This document shows positions 1 through 11,871 of a stretch of DNA of 64,000 nucleotides, piece after piece. Origin of the DNA: Mastigamoeba balamuthi (Eukaryota > Evosea > Mastigamoebida > Mastigamoebidae). The position numbers were made by a program, and so were the translations under genes. The stretch is from assembly GCA_902651635.1 (NCBI GenBank), contig CACRSC010000025.1:137141-201140 (forward strand), read 5' to 3'. The notes below the pieces were generated by a model that was not told the DNA's origin, did not search any database, and saw only the letters and a program-made list of their open reading frames with translations. Each line of letters opens with the position of its first letter. The first letter of the stretch is position 1.

Positions 1-872
1 GTGTTGCAGTCAGGCAGGATTTCAAAACAATTCCAAAGAAAAACCCATTGTATTGCCCAGTGGAGTCGTACAGACATCGACACACAGGGGCCGACTGTGT
101 GGTGCCGTACTGGTGGGTGCTCTCTGCTTTCCAGCCATTGCATTTGCATTTGCTCTCCATTCTCTGGCCCCCACGCACCCACCTCGCATCAGAGGGAGGC
201 TCCACAGAGCCCAGCCACCAGGTACCTTGGAAGCTGGGGCCCTGTGTAGCACATTGACATATACGGGGGGGCAATTGCCCAAGGTGAAGATCGCCTCACT
301 GGAGCGGTCCTCAGATCGGTTCACTCCACCCCGAGAGGATGTCCCCGAGACATGCGGCGTATGGGTTTGCCCAGTGCACGGTTGTGCTGTCCCAAACACC
401 CTCTGTGCTCTCCACTCGAGTATTGCTTCTCTCTCTTCGGGCCTGACCCAGCCTGGCCGCGTCATTCTGCGGTGAGGGCTGAAGCCCCCTCGCTCTGTTG
501 CTACACGATGATCATCCAGCAGCCCGCCATGCCCCATCCTACTCGCTCGGCCGAGTGTCGCCCCGGCTGCCGGCAGCGGACTCGGTTAACGTGGAGCTGG
601 TGCCGTGGCGGATGGCCCACCCGAACCTCTCTCACTCACTCACTCACTCACTCACTCACTCACTCACTCAATCACTCACTCACTCACTCTCTCTCTCGTA
701 CGACTCGCCGAGACGCTCCGCTTTCGCGAGTACAATTTCACACAGTTAGCGGTGCTGGGGCTGGACAGCACCGCGACCAGGCAAGGACGAACGAGGGCTT
801 GAGCTCCGAGCACAGAGTCGTAAAGTACTTTGTGTGCCTTTTGGGTGAACCCGCTGGCGGCCGAGGGCCGAC
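1..872. other. intergenic, no supported gene
   Basis: No frame here shows recognisable protein motifs or splice-consistent coding. The stretch lies downstream of the PHD-finger gene, which ends at 873 on the minus strand. A tetranucleotide tract occupies 628-697 and is listed separately. A gene running in from beyond position 1 cannot be excluded. Confidence 0.5.
628..697. repeat. (ACTC)n microsatellite
   Basis: A run of CACT/ACTC tetranucleotides with one interruption (AATC near 671) grades into a CT dinucleotide tail. It is a simple sequence repeat with no spacers. Open frames crossing it (Thr-His-Ser-Leu repeats) are not evidence of a gene. Confidence 0.95.
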
Positions 873-2421
873 TCAGAGCAGCGCCGACACCGACGACTCC
901 TGGTGCGCTGCCTGCTGCGCCTTGGGCTGCTGCGGCTGGCCGTCGTGCGGCTGCGGCTGCTCCGGCTGCTCCGGCTGGTCCGCGGGCTGCTGGCCCGCGA
1001 GCGCCTTGCTCTTGAGCAGCGCGATGTCCGCCTTGGCCGTCTCGAGCTCGGCGCGGGCCCTGGCGAGCTCGGCGGCGATGGCCCTGACCTCGACGAGGAT
1101 GGCCAGGCCCGGGTCGCCCTCCTGCTGCTGCTGCGGCGTCGACTGCGACTCCATGTCCGTCGCGCTGCGCTTGTTGGCCCCCGCGGCCCCGTCGGCCGTC
1201 GGCGTGGGCTCGTCGGCGACGGGGTCGGGCTGCGGCGACAGGTCGTCGTTGCGCAGCACCTCGTCGAGCATCGCCATGTTGGCCGTCACGTTGGCGTCCG
1301 ACTGCAGCGCGGGGATCTTGTCGATCAGCGACCGCACGGCCTCGAGCGTCACCAGCACGCGGATCTGCCCGCCCCTGGGGCTCTGCGCGCCCCCGGGCGA
1401 CTCGAGCCCCGCGACCCTCGGCGCCTTGGGGCTCAGCACCCCGAGCCTCCGCAGCCTGTCCGCGTCGCGCGGGTGGCTCTTGGACGTGATCCGCAGCCGC
1501 TCGGGCTCCTCGGCGTGCTTGAGCATCTGGCTCGACACCGACGCCCCGGGCAGGTTCAGCAGGTCGTACGCCAGCGGGTTCATCGGGTAGTACGTCCGCT
1601 TCAGCGTCTCGCACCACACCCGCGGGTACGCCGTCCCGCGCCACACCAGCGGCTTCATCGCCTTCCACGTCTTGCCGTCGGCGTTGAGCTCCGCCCCCTC
1701 GGACGTCTCCGACTCGGGCGCGTCGCGCGGCGTCCCGCGGCACTTGTCCGGGCAGAACCAGTCCCCTGTCGGCAGCTGCGCCAGCTTCACGCACTGCAGG
1801 TGGAAGATGTCCTCGCACTTGTCGTTGCTGCACACAATGTGCTGCGCCGAGGGGAGACAAGCAAAAAGAGGCCCGGTGAGAAGCGTGGGGTGAGGCACGA
1901 GAGACGAGAGACAGTGGTTGTGTGGCGGGCTCACGGGGGTGTCGTCCTCGACCCAGTTGTCGCAGATGCGGCAGTACCAGTCGTTCCTGCGGTGTTTTGG
2001 ACGCGGTTTTGTTGGTTTGGCGGCCGAAATCAATTGAAACGGGCGCGAATTGTCCCCAATTGGAGGGAATCGAAAAAAAGAGCGCTGGTCACCTGCGGAG
2101 GATGCGCTGGCGCGGGTTGCGGTGGCGGGGCAGCACGAGCCACTTGTTGGTGACGCCGTCGAGGTAGCGCACGGTCTCCTTCTTGCCTGCTGGGGGGGTG
2201 AGCCCCGAATTTCCCGATGGATTGTCAGATGGATTTGTCCGATAATTTCCCCGATCTGCCAGTGCAGAGAAATTTGCTGCTTTCGGGATGGAACGGAATG
2301 AAACACGGAATGACCGGTGCGGACACCCCCGTGTGTTCGGCTCCGCACCGTCGTCAGCCGCCTTGGGGGCCTCGGCCGGCGCTGCTGCCGGGGCCGCTGT
2401 CTGTGCTGCTGCTGCCGCCAT
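873..2421 (-). CDS. PHD-finger protein, four exons
   Basis: Probable nuclear chromatin-reader or adaptor protein. Exons (minus strand) are about 2421-2340, about 2186-2093, 1986-1935 and 1841-873. The last two introns join in frame with AG acceptors, and their donors are GTGACC and GTGAGC. The PHD finger is split by the third intron: WYCRICDNWVEDD before it, then IVCSNDKCEDIFHLQC and DWFCPDKC after it, giving the Cys4-His-Cys3 ligand set. After the finger come a Trp/Tyr-rich segment (VWRGTAYPRVWCETLKRTYY), a Ser/Pro linker, a helical segment and a Gln/Pro-rich tail. The start ATG at 2421 opens an Ala-rich N-terminus. The first intron boundaries are the least certain. The methyl-lysine specificity of the finger cannot be read from the sequence. 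Confidence 0.8.
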
Positions 2422-3438
2422 TTTCCCCGTTTGAATCTCTCTACGATTCGAAAATATCCTGCAGGTTATCGGGGGTCATCAGATGCCGTCACGGCGCCAC
2501 GCGGCGACACTCGCGCCGCGTTGCTCTCGCGCGGGTGGCGGGGGGCGCGCGTACCCGCGGGGTTTTCCGGTCTGGTGGGTTTTCAAAAGTGCGGCGAATG
2601 GCGTCACGGCGCGGGAGAATATCTTCTGCGCCCTCAGATATCGAAGAATATATATTATCTCGGCACAGGAGCAGCTCCCAGGCCCGCCGAGGGCCGCGTC
2701 CAGCGGGCGCGGGGGCCGCCAGCCCCGTGTTATATAGTTTTTCATTATTAGAGGGAGCGGCGTCGAGGTATCCGAAAGATATCCAAGATTCCAAAACCAC
2801 AACAAAGAAATCTGGATTTCCCTCTTGGGCCCACCATCTATCGGGGAAAGCGCAGTCGTTTGGAGCAGTAGGAGCGGTGAACACTGAAAACATCGCCATT
2901 GAATCCGACTGGGAGCAGAGGCCTCCTCTCCAGGGTCTGAACAAGAGAGGGCGAGGCCTCCGAGTTCAGGTTCCTGTCCTGCCTTAAGGGGACCTCTTCC
3001 ATCCCTCTGGCCAAGCTGAATGGGGGAGCACCGATGCCTCGTCTGCCAGCGTATCAGCTGTCTCTGCTGCAACGCGAGACCAGTCTTCCGTCAGTGTATG
3101 GAGAAGGCGGCTGCTCAGGCTGTGTGGATGGCCTGCCCTCTGGGACGTGGGCGGGCACCACAGGTCAACTTCTGAGCCCTTGTGGCCCCGCTTCTCGCCC
3201 AGCGCCTGTGAAAGAACAGACTCGGGCACGCCACATGATGCGCGCTTGGATGCCGCCCTTGCCCAGCGCCACGTGCCCCCTCGAGGGACGCGTCATGCAG
3301 GTCTGCTCCGGTGGGGACTTCAGCTCGCAAGGAATTTTCCCCTCAGCATTTTTCACTCTGCCGCCCCCACCCCGGGGCCGTTTGGCGTGCGATCCGGTGC
3401 CCTCGTCTCGCCAGACCACTGCCCCCCTTCCCACGGCC
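2422..3438. other. intergenic region between divergent genes
   Basis: This region separates the starts of the PHD gene (leftward) and a surface glycoprotein gene (rightward), so it should hold both promoters. AT-rich patches with ATATC/ATATCT-type words lie near 2453 and 2620-2665 in otherwise GC-rich DNA. No coding frame with protein-like features was seen. Confidence 0.5.
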
Positions 3439-5344
3439 ATGCCCTGCAGGCTCGCGGTGGCCCTGTGCCTCGCAGCGCTCCTGGCGCTCGCCACGCGTGG
3501 GGCTGCGCCGCCAGACGCGGTCGACGTCGCCTGCGCCTCCGACGACTCCGCGTCGTCCTCGGTCTTCCTCGCCTCCGCGCACGACGTGGCCCCCGTCTAC
3601 CACGCCGTGCTCGGCACCCCGCAGCTCCACGCCGTCCCCGCCGCCACGCCCTCGGCGCGGGCACGTCTCGCGCGCCCCCCGCCGCCCGCTTTTGTCCCGT
3701 GATTGCGTTGCTGATGCCCTGTTTTGGCCGTCAGACGAATAGCCCTACTTGGGTCGAGCCCTCGGCGTCGACAGGGGGCGCCGAGGGCCTCCTGCTGCTG
3801 GCCCACGCCTGCCCCGCCGAGCCCTGCGCGGAGCCTCCGGCGCTGGCGTTCAGCCGGCTGCTGAACGGGTCGTTCCTGCCGCCGACGGTTGTGTGGCGCC
3901 CGCCCAGCGGCCTCTGGGCCTCGCAGGTCTCCGCGGCCTACGACAGCACAGCGGGCCGCTACGCCGTCGCCTACGCCTGCAGGGCCTGCGGGGCCCTCGG
4001 GGCGTGCGTCCCCGGCGTGTGCCTCGCGGAGACAGCGGACCCGACGAGCGCTGGCCCGCACTGGCGCGACGCGGGCGTCGTCGTCTCCGCGGCAGACAGC
4101 AACGCGACGACGACGGCCGCTGTCTGGGGCGCCGCGGGGTCGCTGCTGTGGTCCGACGGCGCCGCCGTCTACCTCGCGAGGGTCTACGCGCACAGCCCGC
4201 GGCCGCTGGTCGGGCAGGACGCCGTCCTGCGTGCAGCGGTGCCCGGGGAGCGCGTGGCGCTGGGGCCGTCGCCCATACGCTCGCCGCTGACGGGGCACTG
4301 GATGCTGCCCCTGACCCGCCTGGGCGACGGCACGCTCGAGTGGCTCCTGCTGGACCCCAGCACGCACGCCTTGGCCAGGGGCGCCCCGTGTGGCACTCGC
4401 TTCGAGACGGCCGGCGCGGTGGCCGCGTCTGTGCGGGCCCTCAGGCAGCCCGGCCGCTACGAGCTCTTCTGCAGCGTCGGCGGCGACTCGTGGGCCGTCG
4501 GGCAGCTCCACGCGGGCGCCTCTGCGATGCCGAGGGGCGAGAACGGCGAGTCGTACGATGTCCTGGCGACGCTGCAGCTCGTCAACACTACAGACCCCGG
4601 CGACGCTGCGCTCGTTGTCCGCGCGATGTCGCGCGTGCTCGAGGGCTGCGGCCCTCTGCAGCCCTACAGCGTCGACGTCGACGCGAGCAACAGGACACTG
4701 CTGCTGCAGGTCGTGCTGCCCGACGTGCAGCGCGCAGACGACCTCGCGCTGGCCGTGGAGTCGCCCTACGGCGACCTGCGGAGCATCGACGACGTGGGCA
4801 GCAAGATCAACGCGGACTTCGGCGTCCTCGTCAAGAAGTTCTTCCCCGCCGACCGCCCGTCGTCGTCGTCGGGGCCAGAGTCGGAGTCGCTGCAGGCGAG
4901 GGCGTCCAGCGAGTGCGCCGGGCAGGAGCCGAACCGCTCGGGGTGCGAGGAGCATCGCCCGCTCGTGCCGAGCGCACCGACACCGCCGCCTCTGGTGGTC
5001 GTGGCAATCGTCCTCCCCGTCGCCCTCCTCGTCATCGGCGCCACCGCCGTCGTCACAGCGTCGATCATGTGCGCCACCCCGCGCTCCCAGCCGTACCCTC
5101 CTCGTCTGACAGGGCGCGTCTGCTGCCGCGGCGTCGCAGAACTGTGCGGGTGGCACGCGAGCGCGAGAAGGCCAAGGAGGGCCTCTGCTTCCCGCCGACG
5201 AGCATCGAGCTCATGGCCCGCGAGCCCAGCGCGGCCGCGCAGGTGCCCGACAGCTGGCTCAAGTCGCTGCCCGAGCCCGAGCTCTGCCAGACCTCTGGCC
5301 TGCCCCGTAACGGCTCCGTGGGCGTGGAGAGCAAGAGCCTCTGA
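3439..5344 (+). CDS. single-pass surface glycoprotein of unknown function
   Basis: Type I membrane protein. Exon 1 (3439-3660) encodes a signal peptide (MPCRLAVALCLAALLALATR). The intron to 3734 needs a GC donor (GCACGT) to keep frame. Exon 2 is 3735-5092, and a 47-nt intron (5093-5139, GTACCC..GCAG) leads to exon 3, 5140-5344. The ectodomain of about 430 residues has several N-glycosylation sequons and Cys pairs. Repeated Trp/Asp-Gly turns (LLWSDGAAVYLARVY, GHWMLPLTRLGDGTLEWLLL) recall beta-propeller sialidase/arabinanase-like folds, which is only an inference. A transmembrane helix (VVVAIVLPVALLVIGATAVV) is followed by a basic cytosolic tail of about 70 residues ending at 5342-5344. No catalytic motif was recognised. 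Confidence 0.7.
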
Positions 5345-5765
5345 ATGGGGTCGGCGGCGGCTGCGCCCTTGGCTGCGCTGCCGTCCCGCTGCCGCCGCCC
5401 GAGCCGTCGCCCTCGGCCGGTCCGCCCCCCCATCGGTGGCCGCCGACTGCGGGATGAGAAGGAGAGAAGGGGCTCGCGCGGGTGTGAATAATCAATTGCT
5501 GATGCCGTCAACGTTAACGTGCGCGTTCGCCAGTGCAGCAAACACCACGCCGGCCCCTCCGTGAGCCCTCGGGTGTTGGAGAGGAGCCCCTCCTCGCACC
5601 ACCCGCAGTCCCCTGACCCTCCATCTCCCTCCCACCCCCCATCTCTCGCGCCTTCGGAACCAAAGAGAAAGAGAAGAGGCCTCACGGAGCAAACAAAAAA
5701 GCAAGAAGAAAGCGTTAAGCGTGTGCAAAGTCGAAAGCGAGAACGTCGGGGGGTCGGGGGGTATG

Positions 5766-8700
5766 TCAGCGCGGGAGCTTGGGGAACGGGTACGAGAGCT
5801 TGGCAAACTCGGCCTGCATCTCGGCGACGAGCTTGAGCATGCGCGAGTAGATCGCCTTGTTGGAGCGCTGGGCCTCGTCGAGCCAGCGGCGGGCCTGCTC
5901 GGCGATGCGGTCCTGCTGCAGGTAGAAGTGCCGCCTGACGACCTCGGCAAAGTCTGCCGGGGGCGCGCGCAGCTGGCCGATGACGGCGTGCTCGAGCGTG
6001 GCGAGGCGGATGGTCTCGTTGTAGTGCGCGCTGCTCTGCTGGCCCGAGGCGGTGCCCATCTGCGTCTCGTAGCCGGGCTCGTTGAAGAAGGGCTCGGGCA
6101 CGAAGATGAGCGACTGTATCGAGACGAGCACCTGCAGCAGCGTCGACGTGCTGCGGTTCCACGTCTCGCCCTCGGCGCCCGACCACGTGCCCAGCAGGCT
6201 CAGGCAGACCTTGCCGCAGTTGTAGAGGTTCGGGTTGAAGCGCACCGTCCCGTGGCCCGTCGTCTGCAGGTTCACCATCGGCGGCGCCTCGGGGTAGTTG
6301 GACGGGAAGCACACGTCAAACACGAAGCAGCCGCCCGCGTACGGCGTCGACGTGGCGCCGTAGTCCGCGGCCATCGGCCCCGTCACCAGCGCGCGCAGGA
6401 AGCAGATGTTGCCGTCGTCGGCCCGCACAAAGACGCTCGAGTCGACCGTCAGCGGCAGCGACTTGATCAGCACCGACTGCTCCTGCGCCACGCGTATCGC
6501 CGCCTGCTTGCCCAGCGCCGCCGACGCCGCCGACGCGAAGTGGTGCGTCTTCACGTCCATCGCCACAAAGTCGAACTGCAGCGGCCGCATCTGCCGCTCG
6601 TACGCCTGCTGCGCCGTCTCTGCCGGCGCTGCCGCAGCCGCGGCGGCCGCGGCCTCGGGCGGCGCCGCCGAGGGCTGCAGCGCGTTGGCGTCGGAGCCGC
6701 GCGTGCTCTCGAGCTCGCGGATCGAGTCCGAGGCGCGCTGGAGCTGCTCCTCGACGAGGCGCGTCGTCTCGACGACGGCGTTGGCGAGCTCGATCGAGGG
6801 GTCGGCGGCGCCGGCGCCGTAGGGCGTCTTGGCGGCCGCGGGGTCGCTGCTGGCGTGGCTGGCGGTGCGCAGCAGGACGCGCGACTGCGTGTTCTGCGTG
6901 CGCAGCAGGTCGACCAGGGCCGCGGGCTGGCGCGGCAGCTGCTCGAAGAGCGGCAGCAGGCGCTCGCTGGCGGCCAGCGCGCGGGCGAGGTCGTGGACGG
7001 CCGCGTAGAGCGACGCGTGGCGGGCCATGTCCATCAGCGAGTCGTTGCGGAAGTAGCCCTCGAGCACGGGCACCAGGCAGCTCTCCTCGAGCACGTCGTA
7101 CGACGGGCCCTGCGAGCCCGCGCGCGGCGCCGCCAGCTCGCGCGTGATGGCGCGGATGATCTGCTCCGTCTCGTCGTCCTTCTGCTGCTGCGCCGCCAGG
7201 TACGCGCTCACGTCCCACGTCGTCCCCGCGCCCGAGCCGTAGCCGTAGCCCGTGCCCTTGGCCCAGTACGTCTTCTTGCCGCCGCCGCCCGACGACGACG
7301 CCGACGACGTCGACGACGACGAGCCCCGCGCGGCGCCGCTGCCGTCGCTCGCGTTCTCGCTCCGCGCCGGGGGGCTCGCGCACGACGACGGCGCCGCCAC
7401 CGTGGGCGTCGGCGCCGGCGACACCGTCTGCGGGTACTTGCCGTGCACGCGCGACTGCGTCTCGCTAGTAGAGGGGAGAGGAGGGAGGGGAAGCGGCCGT
7501 CGTTGGTCAGAGAGCTCCGCGGGGCGAGAGGGCAGGCAGCAGGCGCACGTGAGGAGCTCGAGGCGCAGCAGCAGGTACTCGAGCTCAGTGTACGCGCCCT
7601 CTGGGTGCGCCTTGATGTCGTTCATGGGGTTGTTGCTGCGACAGATAAGGAAACTGTAAGACAGCTGCCCCCCTCCCCCAGTGCAACAGCACAACAACAG
7701 CACAGCAAAGAGAACAAAACCAGAACAGCACGAAGCACAACAACAGAACAGAACAACCAGCGCAGCAGAGGGCGGCAGCAAGCAGCAGGCGGCAGGGGGC
7801 GGCGCACACGTCGAGCTTGCCGTGCTCGTTGAGGAGCTCGCGTATCATCTCGAGCACAGTGCTCATCGCCCTCACTGCAGCAGCCGAGAGAGAGAGTGTG
7901 TGTGTGTGTGTGTGAGAACAGCCCCGACGTCAGTGGGCCTCTGCAACACGTCACGCAAGGGACGCAAGGGGGAGGCGCGGGTACCGGGGTCCCAGTAGAC
8001 GCCCGCGGGCGAGTGCACCGAGGGGGCGAGCTTGAGGATGTCCATGCTGGTGACGCGGCCCATCATGAACCCCACGAACCGCGGGCGCACGACGCGCACC
8101 GTCGGCGGGTAGAACGGGTACAGGTCCATCGTGAACGACACCCGCAGCTGCACGTGCTCGTACCCGTACAGGTGCCGCACCGCGTCGATGTCCTTGGCCA
8201 CCTGTGCGCACACACAGAGAGGGGGGAGGAAAGTAGAGAGAAACATAAAAAGGGGCTGTGAATCAGTTGATTCTCCTGGCGGGTCTCGCGGCGGGTCTGG
8301 ACCTGAGAGCCGGGGCGGAAGTTGAACATCTTGACGTCCCACTCGTAGATGTTGTCGTCGATGGGGGCGGCGCTGAAGCCGAGCTTGTCCGACTCCTGCA
8401 TGATGTGCAGCAGGTCGTTGGTCAGCACGCCGTTGGCCGCGCTGCTGCTGAATATCTGCGTGATCTTCTTCTTGGCGCTGCGCTCGGCGCCCTCGACCCG
8501 CTGGTGCGCCCGGATCTCGTCCTCCTTGCGCGCCCACCTCTTCTTCATCTTGAGCACCTCCAGCCTGCCGCCAGCCCCCCCGCGCCCACGCCCGCGCGCG
8601 CGCGCGCGGTCAGCGCCGATTCCAGGAAATTTCCCGGCCGCTCGTTGAATTTCAGCGCAATTTCCCTTTTTCCGGCCTGATGACGTGCGAGGACGGAATT

Positions 8701-9474
8701 CCGCCCCCACCGGGTTTTTTCCGCACCCTTCCTGGAAGTGCGAGTCTTCGAAGCCGTCCTCGTCCATCACGCTGGCCGACGACGGGGCCGCGGCGGCCAG
8801 CGACGCCGGCGACGACTGCGGGGGCTTGCGGGCGTCGCCCATCGGCGCGTCGCCGTCGCCGTCGTCGGCGCCCCAGTCGTCGCCGTCGTCGTCGTCGGCG
8901 TCGGCGCCGCCGGAGTCGTCCTCCTCCTCGGCGTGCCTGCGCTTCTTCGTCAACGGCGCGCAGCCCGCGGACGATGACGTGGCGCACTTGGTCGGCGTCG
9001 CCAGCGCGATGCGCAGGACCTCGGCCACGGGCCCCACGCTCCCGACGGCCTCGTTGACGCGCTCCACCCACGACGCCAGCCTCCTGGCCTTGCTCTCAAA
9101 TACCTGTGACGTCATAAATACAAATGACGCGGCGGGAAAGTGCGCGGGAAATCAACGGGGTCTGCGTCGAGGGGAATATCTCCGCGCGACCCCCGTGCCC
9201 CAGCGCGCGCGCCCGGCGGGGGGCCGGGGAATAATTACCAGATCGGAGGGCAGAATTATCCGATCGGGGGCGGAATTCGAGGAGGCGGGCGGCGCGGGCG
9301 CACCCAGGGCCCGGGGGCGGGGTAGGACTGCGGGTAGACGACGAAGAACTCGTCCTCTGCGCCGTGGAGGAGCTTGAGCTTGCGGCGGCTGCTGCTGTGC
9401 TCGATGTAGACGACGTCGCAGCCGCCCAGGTCGCTGAGGAACTGCTCGATCTCCGACTCGATGGTCGCCGACAT
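5766..9474 (-). CDS. BIRC6-like ubiquitin-conjugating enzyme with two UBC folds
   Basis: E2 enzyme of about 949 residues that should carry ubiquitin as a thioester and pass it to substrates. Seven exons: 9474-9304, 9103-8727, 8564-8303, 8201-7985, 7874-7808, 7635-7579 and 7464-5766. All junctions are in frame, and the donors at 9303, 8726 and 7807 are GTGCG-type. The C-terminal UBC domain resembles animal BIRC6: FNPNLYNCGKVCLSLLGTW contains the HPN-equivalent and the catalytic Cys, followed by SVQSLIFVPEPFFNEPGYE. The first UBC-like domain (NIYEWDVKMFNF, then FTMDLYPFYPPTVRVVRPRF) resembles UBE2Q-type folds but has no Cys where the catalytic one would be, so it is probably inactive. An acidic linker and an Ala-rich coiled stretch separate the two. 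The ATG at 9474 was chosen because the N-terminal exon continues into exon 2 in phase 0. Confidence 0.85.
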
Positions 9475-10003
9475 CCGCGGGGGGGTGTGCGTGCGTGGGG
9501 GGGGCGGCCCTGTCTGTGTGCGCCTCACGGAAAACGTGCTCGCGTGGACGCAGCGGGAGGGGGTGATCTAGATTTTTCGCTCTGGGAATAATCGAACCGA
9601 GATATCTGGCGGCATATCAATTGAGCGAGCTCGACAGCGCAGCCACCCGAGAACGGGCATGTCTCGCGCACCCGTTGGGCTTACGAATGTCCTTCACCGC
9701 CCACAGGTTGAAGTTCATTTTCGAGGCTTATTTTTCAAAGCAAGAGGAGTTGGCCTCTGTTGCCTTGGCCGTATCTGCAGGGAGATCGCGTTGAGGGTAG
9801 TCAGAGGCTGCTGCTTTAAGTTGGAAGTGAAACTAAGAATCATAATTCACTCAGGTGCACCGACGATATCGCCTCGTTGTTCCGACTCAGTCGTCCGAGC
9901 TGTGAAAGGTGGGTACTTCGGGTGCCAGTGCTGAAGCCTCAGAGGCAATCCAAATTGTCTTCCACTCCTATGTACAACAGCTGGGGAGGGCGACGAGTCT
10001 CGA
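9475..10003. other. intergenic region, putative E2 promoter
   Basis: No gene seen. It lies upstream of the E2 gene and downstream of the RING/pentapeptide gene. An ATATCTGGC word at 9602-9610 recurs upstream of other genes in the window and is described under findings. Confidence 0.45.
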
Positions 10004-11550
10004 CTACGACCAGAACACGAGCTTCAGCCACTGCGTGTCGTTGTTCAGCCCCGTGGCCTCGCCGGCCCGCCAGCCCCCGTTGCGGCCGTCGAGGTGCCAG
10101 CTGAGCCTGCGGTCGCCGGTCCCGTTCTCCGTGTCGGCGCTGCCCAGCGACAGCCTCTCCGACTCGCTGAACCCGAACGCCTTGCCCTCGACGCAGTACC
10201 ACGTGGCCCCGTTGGACCGCGCCCCGGACCCCGCGGCCAGCAGCTCCACGCGCCTCCCGCACGCCGCCAGCGCCAGCACGCCCGGGCTGTCCGCGCGGGC
10301 GGCGGCGACGAGCAGCCACTCGCCTCTGCCCGGGTCGATCGACGCGCGCGTCGTCACGTGCGAGTAGGGCTCTCTGTAGTGCTGCGTCCACCCGCGCAGG
10401 ACGGCGTCGGCCTGAAGGCCCCTGTGCACGCCCGGCGCCCTCCAGACCAGCGACGACGGCATCGACCCGCCGTCGAACAGCGCGCCGTCGATGTTCGCTC
10501 CGTCAAACTCGGCCCCGCGCATCTTCGCGCCCCGGAGGTCCGCCCCGCGGAGGTCCGCGTTGCGCAGGTCGGCCCCCTTGAGCACGGCCCCGCGCAGGCA
10601 CGCGCCGCGCAGGCACGAGCCCGAGAGGTCCGCGTGGGAGAGCAGGCAGAGCTCGAGCCTCGCGTTGCTGAGGTCCGCGGCGCTGATGTCCGCGGCCCAG
10701 AGCACCGCGCGGCTCATGTCGACGCCCGCGAGGTTCAGCCCGCGCAGGACGACGCGCTGCGGCGGCATGGTAGCGAGCAGGCGCGCGACGGGCGCCGCCG
10801 CCGCGAACTGGCACCCCCGCGCGTGGGCCTCGGACTCGTCGCGGGGTCCGCGCCAGCCGCAGGCCACCGACACGGGGCAGCTCACGGGCGCGCGCGGGCA
10901 CTGCGCCGCGTGGTCCTGCATCTCTCGCGGCGCGACGTTGGCGCCGCACGCGTTGGGGCACGCTGCGGCCAGGGCGAGGGTGAGCCCGAGGGCCGCTGCG
11001 AGCTCCGAGACGGAGAGGGCTGCGCTATAAATGGATGACGTACGGACAGGGCAGGCGAGCGTGTGCGTGCAGATGTCCGCGCGGGGCACGGGCTGCCCGC
11101 ACGTCTTGCACATGACGCGCACGAGGCCGAGCTGCTTGAGCACGACCTTGAGCGAGACCTGCTGCCAGGGGCCCTCGGTGGGCTCCATGCACATGGGGCA
11201 CTTGAGCATCTTCCCCTTGGGGGAAACGAGACTGTGCTGTCAGCCAAACAGGGACCCCCAGAGCCAGCAACGAGGGGGCAGCGGGGAGGCAGACGCACTG
11301 TGAGGGTGTGGCGGCGGCAGAGGAGGATGCCACACGCGTGCGTGACGGGGTCCAGGACCGGCAGGAGGCAGACGGGGCACTCGAGGTCCCTGTTCCAGCC
11401 CTCCTCGTAGTCGTAGTCGGGGTCGACGTCCTTGGCTGCCGCTGCTGCCGCTGCCGCTGCGACCGAGCGCGACCCGGGAGCCTGCGAGTGCGGCTCGGGG
11501 CCTGGGGAGGACATCCCTCGGACCCGCGACATCGCTGCGACGTCCTGCAT
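10004..11550 (-). CDS. RING / TRAF-type zinc finger / pentapeptide-repeat protein
   Basis: Predicted E3 ligase or signalling adaptor. Exon 1 (11550-11299) carries an Ala-rich stretch and the first half of a RING-like finger (CPVCLLPVLDPVTHACGILL). An 83-nt intron (11298-11216, donor GTGCGT) splits the finger, and exon 2 (11215-10004) completes it with KMLKCPMCMEP. Two TRAF-type zinc-finger units follow (CKTCGQPVPRADICTHTLAC and CPNACGANVAPREMQDHAAQ). Next come about 12-16 pentapeptide units of A(D/N)LxG type (ADLRNADLRGADLRGAKMRG), which form a right-handed beta-helix in known proteins. A C-terminal globular piece ends NNDTQWLKLVFWS. Met 11550 is the first in-frame ATG after an AT-rich stretch; ATGs at 11532 and 11517 are alternatives. 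A 24-nt GTACG..CAG stretch near 11030 could be misread as an intron, but the frame reads through. Confidence 0.75.
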
Positions 11551-11871
11551 GGCGTCGTGGCCGTTGAGATTGCAGAGCCCTGCGGTTTTACCAATAAAGA
11601 AATTTGCATTTATTAGTTCTTGATCGCGAATCTGCGTCCAAACGACCCCGTCCCCACCCTCAGCCCTCGATCCTCCCCGACGCTGAACACACCGATTCGC
11701 CTTCATTCGGACGTGAAGGATGGTGGTGTGCCGTATGGGGGCTACGAGAAATGGAGAATATCTCCGAAATATCTTTCTGGTGCCGTTTTTATCCCGTAAA
11801 AGGCCCCGCGGCGCTTCCGAGGTCTCCTTCTCCGCCATCCCCCCTCGCCCCCTCCCCGAGACCGAGAGACC

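Noticed and set aside
628-697. Possible CRISPR-like array
   Set aside because: Uniform tetranucleotide repeat with no spacers, in a eukaryotic genome; it is a microsatellite.
7897-7913. (GT)n tract as a regulatory element
   Set aside because: It lies inside the pyrimidine-rich 3' end of an E2 intron (CA/CT tract on the sense strand), which explains it.
11025-11050. A 24-nt intron (GTACG..GCAG) within the TRAF-finger exon
   Set aside because: Shorter than any other intron here, in frame, and free of stops. Normal finger spacing is obtained without removing it.
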